Shown here piece after piece: positions 35,201-42,000 of a stretch of 64,000 bases of DNA. Location of the stretch: positions 17,842,062-17,906,061 of the forward strand of contig OU612074.1 of assembly GCA_914767715.1 (NCBI GenBank), given 5' to 3'. The first letter of the stretch is position 1. Every line of letters starts with the position of its first letter. Below the pieces are notes generated by a model. It ran no database searches and was not told the origin of the DNA. It was given only the letters and a program-made list of their open reading frames with translations. Position numbers and translations under genes: made by a program. The DNA is from Membranipora membranacea (Eukaryota; Bryozoa; Gymnolaemata; Cheilostomatida; Membraniporidae).

Positions 35201-36995
35201 GTTGGCGTCCAAGTTACAACCTTCAAAAACTCAAAAGTTTACAAGTGTCAGCTATTCTAGATTATGAACTTATGGACCAATCAAAGATACGCAACGCGGT
35301 CCAGCCACCATACATAAATAGCCATACGCTTGCTAAGGGTCAGATATGTACCCCTCATCCATATAATATATATCAGTGGTTCAGACAGTCTGCGAGGAGT
35401 GAGAAGCAAATCGGCCATGCGTGATTACAAAATACCCTGTTTTTTATAGAAATAGTTGTGCCTCTCCATAATTTGCATCATATTGAAAGTCTCAGTCTGC
35501 TTAAGAGCACCATATGAACCTTTTGAATAGGCTATGGCTTGACCATTACTTTATAGTTTATTAGCCAACTTCATTTCCTGAAGATGAGGTTTGCAAAATA
35601 TGAATTGGATGGACAACTTATCATTATGAAAACACTCATAATAATAATGTCTATATGATTCAGGTCAAGGTCGCAAAACTTAATTTCCCTCAAACTCTAA
35701 TTATAATCTATAATAACAAATCTAATAATAATAACAATGTTTAATTTTTATTTAGACGGCTCCATTTGCATAGCGGCCGTGGTGCAATGGATAGGGCGTG
35801 GGTCTTTCAATCGAGAGGTCCCAGGTTTGCTTCCTGGCGTATCATGGTGATGTCAGGAAGGGCATCCGACCTCAAATGCTCCTATGCCACACTAGTCTAT
35901 AAAGTCCGTAGACCCATACTGATGATACCAGAAACAAATGAACCGAAAAACATCTAAGTTTCTCACAGAGTATCGAGACTATAAACGAAACATGAGTTTT
36001 TATTTGCTTACCGCCACGGAAGAGGTTGCAATATCTCTTCAGTCAACTTGAAAGTAAGAGTGGTGACTATATATTTGTCTTCATTGCGAGTTGTACATAG
36101 GTCAGGATTTGAGGCAGCGCCTGTCCAGGTATTGGGCCGCTGACGGTCACAGCACACATTCCCGTGGAAATCATGCTCAGAGTCATTGGAGATGATAAAC
36201 TCGTGGCAGAAATAGGTCTCATGTGGTTTCTTCATAGTCTGAAAGGGAAAAAATATCGTGTATGTTTACTTTATTTTATGTTTGAATGTATTATATATAT
36301 ATGTCATGTATGTAATGTATCTATGTAATTCATTTATAATATATATTAAGTTATATATAACATATTTATTATAAATAAACTGATTGGAAAAAAATATTTC
36401 TTTTTTTTCCTTTTCCTTTTTTTTGGATTATTTTTGGCACTATTCGGAAAACATTCCGCTACTGGAATGAAATAGACTGCCAATAAAAGTGTTAAAAAAA
36501 CAGGGCCTTTTGCAAAACATTTGAATAAAAATATTTAAAATGATTACTATCATGCAAACTACAGAGAGATGGGGCAACTCCGGAAAAACATGCTCAAATT
36601 CTAGCTCAGAAAACATGCTTCCCTGGGCAATAAGTAGGCTGTTTTCTGGTTTAGGATTTTTGCATGTTTTTGGAGTTGCCCATTCTGTCTCTTAATCATA
36701 CCTACATCAATATTTTGCATGTTCTCATAGCCTAGTCTTTATTTATATCCGACACGACCGAATGCACAAAACAACAAACAAAGCAACCCTGCTAATTGTC
36801 TGACTGCTCACAATTGCAATAGAATAGCTGAAAAAGTTAAATACTTACAATACATTGAAGAGACATCATATCACCCATATACGGTGTTAATTGTTCTCTG
36901 CCGTTAAGATGGAAAACTGCGATGTTCGAAAAATACCAGCTGCTAACTTGCTGAAGTACTGTCAGCTGCAGCCATATTATGACCTGAGAATACAT
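4499..36995 (-). CDS. Secreted modular protein: novel Cys-rich N-terminus + C-type lectin domain + eight EGF repeats (19 exons, ~1,030 aa)
   Basis: Exons, 5' to 3': 36995..36849, 36238..36012, 35048..34750, 33740..33579, 32492..32350, 29009..28859, 26100..25899, 25636..25503, 19736..19509, 13447..13352, 12936..12805, 11484..11332, 10950..10756, 8900..8790, 7570..7346, 6890..6795, 6622..6496, 4862..4810, 4710..4499. All phases match and the total is 3,093 bases. Residues 1-23 are a signal peptide (MYSQVIIWLQLTVLQQVSSW). Residues 24-224 are an unrecognised Cys-rich module (GNVCC; later DGYQVRCAYHY). Residues 227-357 are a C-type lectin domain (ETWKAFNTSCY, YWLGL, WSDGT, final ICE) lacking EPN/QPD and WND, so classical calcium-dependent sugar binding is not expected. 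Next come a short Cys-containing segment and a Thr/Pro/Ser linker (444-488). Eight EGF repeats follow (489-868), one preceded by an EPEEDDDD linker. The tail (869-1030) has no clear family and no membrane helix. The last exon is the least certain (about 0.45). Confidence 0.8.
5070..5296. mobile_element. MITE, CAGGSCCGTAG family (copy 1), 5-bp target duplication CTTCA
   Basis: 227 bases with ends CAGGCCCGTAGTTCTAG and CTAGACTACGGACCTG, flanked on both sides by CTTCA. Internal text (AATGGCCTAAAAATG, GCCTCCCCT) is shared with the copies at 13102 and 24723 in inverse orientation. No coding potential. Located in the intron between exons 17 and 18 of the large gene. Confidence 0.85.
8784..8789 (-). 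other. GC-AG splice donor (GCAAGT) after exon 8900..8790
   Basis: GCAAGT gives a 111-base phase 1-1 EGF exon that joins 7570..7346 in frame (completing AGT). The GT four bases on would shift the frame. Confidence 0.75.
8937..10322. mobile_element. Long-TIR foldback-type DNA transposon with internal ~188-bp tandem repeats
   Basis: The first and last ~250-300 bases are inverted copies. The left end is ATAAACCTAGACAGGACAC and the right end is GTGTCC...TCTAGGTTTATTAT. Both arms contain the GACGCGACGTCACTGGAGGG / CCCTCCAGTGACGTCGCGTC pair and the block around CATTGATTTACCGTTCCCAG. The interior holds at least three direct repeats of about 188 bases, with starts marked by GCAATAGATT at 9132, 9321, 9509 and 9684. 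No transposase frame. It lies in the intron between EGF exons 13 and 14 of the large gene. A short relative is at 30075-30260. Confidence 0.75.
12799..12804 (-). other. GC-AG splice donor (GCAAGT) after exon 12936..12805
   Basis: Using GCAAGT gives a 132-base exon in phase 1-1 that joins 11484..11332 in frame (completing GAT). The nearest GT (GTAAAT at 12811) would give phase 0 and break the frame. Confidence 0.75.
13102..13317. mobile_element. MITE, CAGGSCCGTAG family (copy 2), 5-bp target duplication TATTA
   Basis: 216 bases with ends CAGGGCCGTAGTTTAGA and TCTAGAACTACGGCCCTG, flanked by TATTA on both sides. It shares GGGGAGGCAAAAGT and GTGTTTTTAGGCCACTG with copy 3 at 24723 in the same orientation. 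Lies between exons 10 and 11 of the large gene. Confidence 0.88.
15112..15628. mobile_element. Palindromic MITE, AGACAGTTTTCTGAG family (copy 1)
   Basis: Arms of about 140 bases: left AGACAGTTTTTTGAG...GAGTTGTCCTCTCTCCAG and right CTGGAGAGAGGACAACTC...CTCAGAAAACTGTCT. CCCACGCCGCATAGGAAAAA on the left pairs with its counterpart on the right. No coding. In the intron holding the LINE. Confidence 0.75.
16500..19430 (-). mobile_element. Degraded non-LTR retrotransposon (LINE, CR1/Jockey-like group) in an intron
   Basis: Lies between exons 9 and 10 of the large lectin/EGF gene, in the same orientation; its 5' end is only about 80 bases from the exon 9 donor. 19408..18941 is ORF1: an RRM-like part followed by zinc knuckles, including CFNCGGAYHGDQC and a CX2C...H...C unit. 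18913..18491 is an APE-type endonuclease start (HNIRSLNLEKYNEL, FLTESWL, GGGVAVFA). The frame then breaks and the endonuclease C-terminus continues in another frame. 18324..17032 is reverse transcriptase (LDFSKAFDKM, GVPQGTIMGPLL), broken by a frameshift immediately before the YADD catalytic box near 17040. 16891..16526 is the C-terminal part (KLLGVCFDNHMRFSAHV). It ends in an AT-rich tail. The frameshifts make it inactive. The clade was judged from motifs only. Confidence 0.85.
19910..19948. repeat. Perfect 19-bp palindrome with single-base loop
   Basis: CACAGACAGCAGGTCACTG, then one T, then its exact reverse complement. No mismatch in 38 paired bases. Confidence 0.85.
20187..20322. repeat. 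Trinucleotide (CAA)n / (ACG) microsatellite
   Basis: About 135 bases of CAA interrupted by GAC units. On the reverse strand this gives artefactual poly-Val and poly-Cys frames. In the intron between exons 8 and 9 of the large gene. Confidence 0.95.
20772..22120. mobile_element. MULE-like non-autonomous DNA transposon with 10-11 bp target duplication
   Basis: Ends TTGATATTTATATTCATGG...AAGTGG and CCACTAATCCATGAATTCAT...ATCAAT form imperfect terminal inverted repeats. Both flanks carry AGGCTCTCTCA (20761-20771 and 22121-22131). No transposase frame in about 1.35 kb. The terminal motif recurs at 33545-33571, 35086 and 42227. The long target duplication suggests a Mutator-like superfamily, by inference. 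Confidence 0.75.
22315..22641 (-). pseudogene. LINE RT C-terminal remnant
   Basis: A reverse-strand frame ends in a stretch resembling the conserved LINE RT tail (GVTPFVLALFYRALILSVTY; compare L-x-x-FY-x-x-x-I-x-S-V in the full copy at 16526-16891). A diverged second copy of the same DNA is at about 37960-38115. Nothing further of the element is recognisable nearby. Confidence 0.4.
23425..23934 (-). pseudogene. Ty3/gypsy-type integrase core remnant
   Basis: The 169-codon frame matches the rve integrase core: GLWEDLACDLLGPL at the first-Asp region, LVLIDYYSRYYEV, and a HWTQANGEV-like block near the third acidic residue, then a C-terminal SPSVMLFGR typical of Ty3/gypsy. The expected SDNG around the second catalytic Asp reads KTNIA, and the catalytic Glu of the usual NGxxER is Lys. 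Two of three catalytic acidic positions are therefore lost, and the protein could not be active. Gag, protease and RT are missing. Confidence 0.7.
24723..24932. mobile_element. MITE, CAGGSCCGTAG family (copy 3), inserted inside an LTR, 5-bp target duplication CAATC
   Basis: 210 bases, ends CAGGGCAGTAGCTTAG and CTACGGGCCTG, flanked by CAATC. The left LTR at 22949-23195 supplies the uninterrupted pre-insertion sequence (CACAATCTGACA), which proves the 5-base duplication independently. Confidence 0.9.
27258..28488. mobile_element. Non-autonomous DNA transposon, TIR CAKACTTGCCAACCT, 7-bp target duplication CAGTAAG
   Basis: Left end CAGACTTGCCAACCT and right end AGGTTGGCAAGTATG are inverted copies. 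CAGTAAG occurs immediately outside both (27251-27257 and 28489-28495). The 1.23-kb interior has a 104-codon frame (27343-27657) without recognisable transposase motifs; it may be a remnant of the element's gene. In the large gene's intron between exons 6 and 7. Confidence 0.75.
29440..29668 (-). repeat. tRNA-derived SINE, family 2 (copy 1)
   Basis: Reverse strand: A box GGTGGCTCAGTTGGTTAGAG and B box GGGTTCGAATCCCACTGCAG (about 29655-29590), followed by a non-tRNA body. The would-be acceptor stem does not pair, so it is a SINE rather than a tRNA gene. The left boundary is approximate. Confidence 0.6.
30075..30260. mobile_element. Short MITE related to the 8937 foldback element
   Basis: Left end ATAATAAACCTACACAGGAC matches the terminus of the element at 8937. 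The right end GTATAGGTTTATTT is its inverse. About 190 bases in all, with no coding potential. The internal sequence is not obviously shared. Confidence 0.5.
30419..31113 (+). mobile_element. LINE 3' end: RT C-terminal remnant followed by a (CAAATA)n-type tail
   Basis: The + strand frame 30419-30892 reads as the C-terminal domain of a LINE reverse transcriptase (FLGIYVDQKLSFNKHI, then MGKLKSIGL, then a block with KAKLENIQRSAFRVI). One in-frame stop lies near 30605. The 5' portion of the element is absent, as in typical 5'-truncated LINE copies. A hexanucleotide array (about 30988-31110) follows about 100 bases after the end of the frame and may be its simple-repeat tail. It lies in the intron between lectin exons 5 and 6 of the large gene, on the opposite strand. 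Confidence 0.7.
30988..31110. repeat. Hexanucleotide array (ACAAAT)n
   Basis: About 20 units of ACAAAT with a few GCAAAT variants, interpreted as the possible 3' tail of the LINE remnant just upstream. The reverse strand gives an artefactual FVFVF frame. Confidence 0.9.
31169..31430. mobile_element. MITE with ACTACCCAAAGACCAATGC ends (copy 1)
   Basis: Left end ACTACCCAAAGACCAATGCA, right end TGCAATGATTAGTC...GGGTAGT. Inner arms ATTCAATGCTCT / AGAGCATTGAAT also pair. 262 bases. Single half-copies with the same end occur near 12393 and 51155. Confidence 0.6.
33028..33112 (+). repeat. tRNA-like SINE head, family 3
   Basis: ATGGCTGAATAGCTCAGTGT then GTGGATTCAAATCCCATCAA: A- and B-box-like segments spaced too widely for a canonical tRNA, with an unpaired acceptor stem. 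Confidence 0.5.
33545..33571. repeat. MULE-like TIR abutting the lectin exon 4 donor
   Basis: CCACTAATCCATGTATTCAT...ATCAA matches the terminus of the 20772-22120 element and begins 9 bases inside the intron from the exon 33740..33579 border. The opposite terminus was not found. Confidence 0.55.
35086..35383. mobile_element. MULE-like MITE, short form (copy A)
   Basis: Starts ATTGATATGAATTTATGG and ATCAGTGG, ends near ATATATATCAGTG. Flanking GTTCAAACC/GTTCAGACA could be a diverged 9-base duplication. The interior (GTGTCAGCTATTCTAGATT, GGTCAGATATG, CCCCTCATCCAT) is shared at high similarity with 42227-42548. Confidence 0.6.
35770..35945 (+). repeat. tRNA-derived SINE, family 4, with conserved GGAAGGGCATCCG core
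   Basis: GTGGTGCAATGGATAGGGCG (A box), then GGTCCCAGGTTTGCTTCCTG (B-box-like), then GTCAGGAAGGGCATCCGACC. This last motif recurs as a core in SINEs of several animal groups, from general knowledge. In the large gene's intron between exons 2 and 3. Confidence 0.6.
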
Positions 36996-37217
36996 TTCAG
37001 CAATCCTTAACTGACTCTCATTCTAAACAAATTACTTCAATGGGCAAAAGAGTTTGATGCACTAAAGCATGTCCAACAATGAAACATTCCAATGCAGTTC
37101 CTATACTATTGCTCAAATTTTTATCATTCCATCGCGTGTGCTGTGGGATAAGAGAACACAACTCCGAGTAGTGAGTAGCGGCATGCGAATTGGCACGATC
37201 AACCAATACTTTTTGGG

Positions 37218-37420
37218 GATGGTGAGATGGCGCAATTGGTTAGCGTGCTTGCTATTCACTGACAGGCGATCGGTGCCGCAACAATTGTGCGATCGAGTCC
37301 AACTTGGGGAGCTTTCAAGGTTGATTGTTCTAGCCCCCCCCCATCCTCGGGTGTATACTTCTCCCAAATGTCCTCGTACTGCGTCCGCTCACAGTTGATT
37401 GTTATAGTCATTTGGAAAGC
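37218..37420 (+). repeat. Probable tRNA-like SINE, family 5
   Basis: GGTGAGATGGCGCAATTGGT resembles an A box and GTGCGATCGAGTCCAACTTG a weak B box. It lies just upstream of the large lectin/EGF gene. No second copy seen here. Confidence 0.35.
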
Positions 37421-37943
37421 TCGGCAAAAGTTATCAAGAACTTCCATCTAACCAGTACAAATTTTACTCCATCGACGAGTAGTTTGTAACAACAAAGAGA
37501 ATGCCCAGTCATTTTTGAAAACACGACAATTCACTTATAATTCTGGTGCCTTCATAGTGAGGTTTTACGGTAGACACACATATATCTATATTTTTAAATA
37601 CGTTTATTGGCATCATAACATTGAAAAATAAAGAATTCCGTTATGTGCCAAAAAAAAAGTTATTAAATATATATATCAACTTTATTCGCCGATCAAGTCA
37701 CTTGGACATATCGGACCATGAACAACAAAAATAAATAGGAAAACAATCAAGTAAATTTTTATTTCAATATTTAGGTTAAGGTAGTTATGACTTGGGTGAT
37801 TGTTATTGGTTAAAACTTTAGCTATGACAGGAAAACATAAACAGCTCATCAAATTTAAAAAAAAGAGTCAAGTTTCATAGTCATCATCATAAATCATGAG
37901 CTATGTAGATTATTTTTGGGGTCTTTCCAGTTTTTCCTTACTT

Positions 37944-38246
37944 TTATCTGTTAATTAATGATGATACCAGCATGGAGCTGTGTATGGTATGACTGAAAGT
38001 ATTCCTCTCTATAGGAAAGAGCCAGGAACGACCAATCTCATAATCCCCCCCCCAAGGCATGATTGAAGGGTTTTGTTCACTCATGGACATTATTGATATG
38101 AGAGACAAACTCGTTGCGTTGAGTGAAACTAACAACTTAAGTTCTGGTTGTTTTTTATATTCACCGACCAATATATCACGGCAAAGGAGGCCGTGTTTTG
38201 TAGGGTCTCTCGTGAATAAGCTAGCCTTGTGACTTCGCACGCACAA
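37944..38246 (-). pseudogene. Second diverged copy of the LINE 3' remnant at 22315
   Basis: The + strand text ATACCAGCATGGAGCTG followed by a GACTGAAAG and a CTCTATAG-AAAGAGCCAGGA block is shared with 22334-22400. The reading frame is degenerate. It lies between COX15 and the large lectin/EGF gene. Confidence 0.4.
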
Positions 38247-38476
38247 TTTTATAGCTCTAGCTTTACCAAGTAATGATCGAACGCAATTTTTTTTTTATAG
38301 CAATGATCAATTTATTGTGAGTAATTCACTTCCTTGACGATACCACTTTCATTCCAGTCGCTTTCAAAATCATTATTATTCGGATTTAAGAATTGGGTTA
38401 TAAAAATATCTGTACAAATCGCATTGCGATGCCTTTTTCAAGTAGGTATGAGATGTCAACCACCATACCAGTACCA

Positions 38477-38815
38477 AACAATGTCTAGCCTTGTCACACC
38501 GCTACTTTTTGTTTTGGGGGTAAAAAGTCACAGCTCAAATATGTTTAAGAAAAGGCTAATGCAACATTTTTTCAGTTTATTGGCATAGTCTTATTTTTTG
38601 TTTAATGTATGTTTGTATCATATTTCTTTTTTGACATTTATGTCACATCATGAAAAACATTAGTAATAATGAATTATTGCTGACAATAAAAGTATGTATA
38701 TATAATTATATGTAGATTAGAACTACAAAATAGAAGACAACTTCTCATACAATGTCCAAAAATAAAAGGCTACCCCCAAAACAAAACAAAAGTAGCCGTG
38801 TGACAAGGCTAGACA
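38477..38815. repeat. Inverted repeat downstream of COX15
   Basis: About 41 bases around TCTAGCCTTGTCACACCGCT...GTTTTGGGGGTA (38483-38522) recur inverted at 38770-38812 (TACCCCCAAAAC...GTGTGACAAGGCTAGACA). Probably a small transposon of about 330 bases; no target duplication found. Confidence 0.6.
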
Positions 38816-38848
38816 GTGCCTAGAAGAGCTGTGATTCAAGAAAAGTTA

Positions 38849-39004
38849 GTTCACTTAGGTATGCATTTGATGCCAGTACCAAACAGTGCCTATAGGGGCT
38901 GCGATTCAGGAAAGGTTAGTTCACTTTGGTATGCGTTTGAGACTCCTTGGTTCACTTAGGTATGCGTTTGAGACTCCTTGGTTCACTTAGGTATGCGTTT
39001 GAGA
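38849..39004. repeat. Tandem duplications of the COX15 stop region
   Basis: The 20-base text TCACTTAGGTATGCGTTTGA, which on the reverse strand encodes the last codons and stop of COX15, occurs at 38983-39002 (in the CDS). It recurs downstream at 38952-38971, 38921-38940 (one change) and 38851-38870 (one change). Two copies share a ~31-base unit, two share a ~70-base unit. Confidence 0.85.
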
Positions 39005-42000
39005 ACATGCATCAACCAGAGAGAAATGGAGAGTAGAGTTATGGCTCCTGACTGGTGTGTGGCAGCTACGTGAGTCTGTACCTAATAAATACAAGACAAA
39101 GAGATCAATGAGATATTAAGATAAACAGCGAAGAGATCAATGTACTAACAATGACTACATTGTCACCTAGTCTTCCACCTAAATATCAGCGCCCATGTAC
39201 TGCAGTCAGTAATGAAATGTACCAATAAAACCGCAGAAGGGGAAAGGCTTCATTTTTGGGTAGCTAATTAGCAAACATAATTAGCCTGATGTGGTGAAAG
39301 CTTTCTGGTTCTAACGAGCAAAATAGAACATCTCACTTTTTCCAAACAGGGAAAATTTAAAACAGTATGGGTTTATGGGTACAATGCTTTGGTTCTCTTT
39401 CCGTTTTTAACGAGCATATAAGTACACAGAGATAGTCAATTTTCGAACACCGCAGGTACAATACTCAATAGACATAAACTGCTGTAAGGTACCTAAATAT
39501 ACAACATTTGAAAGGCTCTATCAATCTGTGAAAGACAACCCAGCGCTGTAATAACCAAGGACTTGTTCTAGACATTATACAGTGGATAGTTAGAACTCAT
39601 TGTATTAGCTATCGAGGAATAAACATAATTTGGGTTTATTTTAGCGGAATTAATTCACTTTGCATGAGTACCATCACAAATAATTTGGTGTGACGACCCG
39701 ATGTCAATTTTATTAATTAGGGGCGGGTACATGTGAGGAACTTGTGCTAAATTGACTCTAACGATCAGAGATACACATCCTAAATAGTGTAATCTTGGTA
39801 TCATGTGTATCTATGATGGGTATAATTGAACTTGGATTGTCACACCAAATTCCTTGTGATGGTACTCATGCTAAGTGAATTAGTTAACTCGCTATCGATC
39901 AGAGGAGATATACATGCAAAAGTATATGATGGGATAGGTGTGCGGATAGGATGAGTAAGTGTTAGCTAGTCAAATATTTCACTTTTTCAAACCTACAGAG
40001 GCTATTTGACATACCTGTGATAGGAGCGTGGTGATACCTAGTGTCATCTGAGTGAGGGCCATTAAGAGTAGACAGTTAGCAGCAATCTTAGCTTGTCTTG
40101 GTAATGGAGCTTTATAACACATCCACCATAACACGGAGGTACTCAATACTGTCAGCTTACCCTACAACAAAACAATTGATTAGTTTTTTATATCAACTTT
40201 ATTTTGCTATTCGAGGCCCTTTTTCAGGCAAATGAGAATATGCTTACAGTATTTGGAATAAGATTTATCACATCTATTTAGCGCACTCCTGTACAAGGTA
40301 GGAGTGGGCAAGCTAGGGTTTAACCGGAGAGCTCACCTCCTTTAGCAGCATGTGTAGTGACCAGGATTCGAACCTGCAACTCTCAGATTGAGAAGCACGA
40401 ATCCTAACCACTACGCCACCCTGCCACTACTTATTGATAATTCAGTCGAAATTTTTCAAAAGGGTCTCATTTTCTGAAAATACTACAATCAAATTGCTTT
40501 ATCTACATGTTTTTGTTATTTCATCCATAAATTGTCACTGTTAGGATACTATTTTATCCTTTAGTCGGCCAGAGTTGGAAACAACAAGAAAAACCATCAT
40601 ACTGTCGGATTGTAAATATGTCTTAGCTACGGGTATTTTACATTGTAAGTTTTGATCTTTGTCTCGGTAAGTTAAAAAGACATCCCAGTGATGCCATAAG
40701 TGATACGAGTATCGATAATGATACCGATAGCTAAAGTAGAAAAATCACCAGCTAACCTGCAATATCTTGCTGACTCACTGGTCAACATGCTCACTTACTG
40801 ATTCCCTCATTGATACCTCCACCCCAGTAGGACTGACGAACTCACACACTCATTCCTAGACTTCCTACGGTCACTAGCTCATACCCTAACCCCTATACTG
40901 GGTCACACACTCACTAACTTGCCTGCGTACAGACACACTCATCCACCAACCAAACTCAAAAACGCCCTAACCCGTTCACTGGGTCGCCGGCTCACTCACC
41001 AGTATTCTATGATCAAACTGTACAGTGGTAGGATTCTCAAATATGTTACTCCACTTAGGTTTATAAGCCATCAGATCAGAAGGTATCCACCTATCAGCCA
41101 TCTTGGGCCATGTGTTATATGTGAGACCAGCGTCTAGCCCGGCCACAAATGCTCCTGTACAATGAAATAGTCACATTAACCATCGTAAAAGTAGCTGAGA
41201 AATTGATAGTTTCAGCAAGTGATGCTTAAAATGGAAGGTTGTGGCAGGAAAATTAACATTAACATTAACAAGTTTGTTCCAATTTGGCAGCATTAAGAAT
41301 TGCTCCCTCTTGAGCCACCGCCTGCCAATAAATTTGATCAACGTGTAATTAGAGTTGAATATGTTGCTAATATTTAGCAGCAACAGTACCGAAATGGACT
41401 CAAGCCATTAAACACTAAATGTTCAACTCAAGCCTTGATAAATGAATGACGTTTTGTCTCTTTTCCTGCCAGATAAATGGGGATGAAGCTAGACTATTAT
41501 TAGCCTGAGATACCTGGTCAGCTTACCCGAGACGAGGGTGAAGAATATAAGACCTGTCACTCCATGTGACACTTTTTTTAAGGATTTCAGGTTAGCTATC
41601 TTGTGCGGTGAGGCCTGAAAAGATAAAGAACAACTAGTAAATACTAAAAATTCAAATCATGTAATGCGGTCAGGGCTTGCACTGAAAACTACATAGAAAT
41701 TGTCATTGTAAAAGATATGAACTAGATGAAGTGGTCAAACTGTGCAGGATATAGTAGCATCACATTATCAATCACTTTCTCACACTATATACCATTTGAT
41801 AATGTAATGCTTATGTACTACCAGCTATCCCAGCAAAGTTTGAGCGTTTAAAACTAGACATGACCCACAACTCCAATTAACACAAACTCATATGCTTTAT
41901 GTTGTTGAACTATTTCACTGTGTAAAACAGGGAGCAGAATTATTCAGCATAGGCCTACTCACCAGAAGAGGACTAGCTAGATGTGACATTCCTGACCAGA

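Larger units (their letters stand above)
36996..38982. other. Intergenic region between COX15 and the large lectin/EGF gene
   Basis: Contains the possible SINE at 37218, a LINE remnant at 37944 and the 38477-38815 inverted repeat. The promoter of the lectin/EGF gene should lie near 37000-37200, but no motif stands out. Confidence 0.5.
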
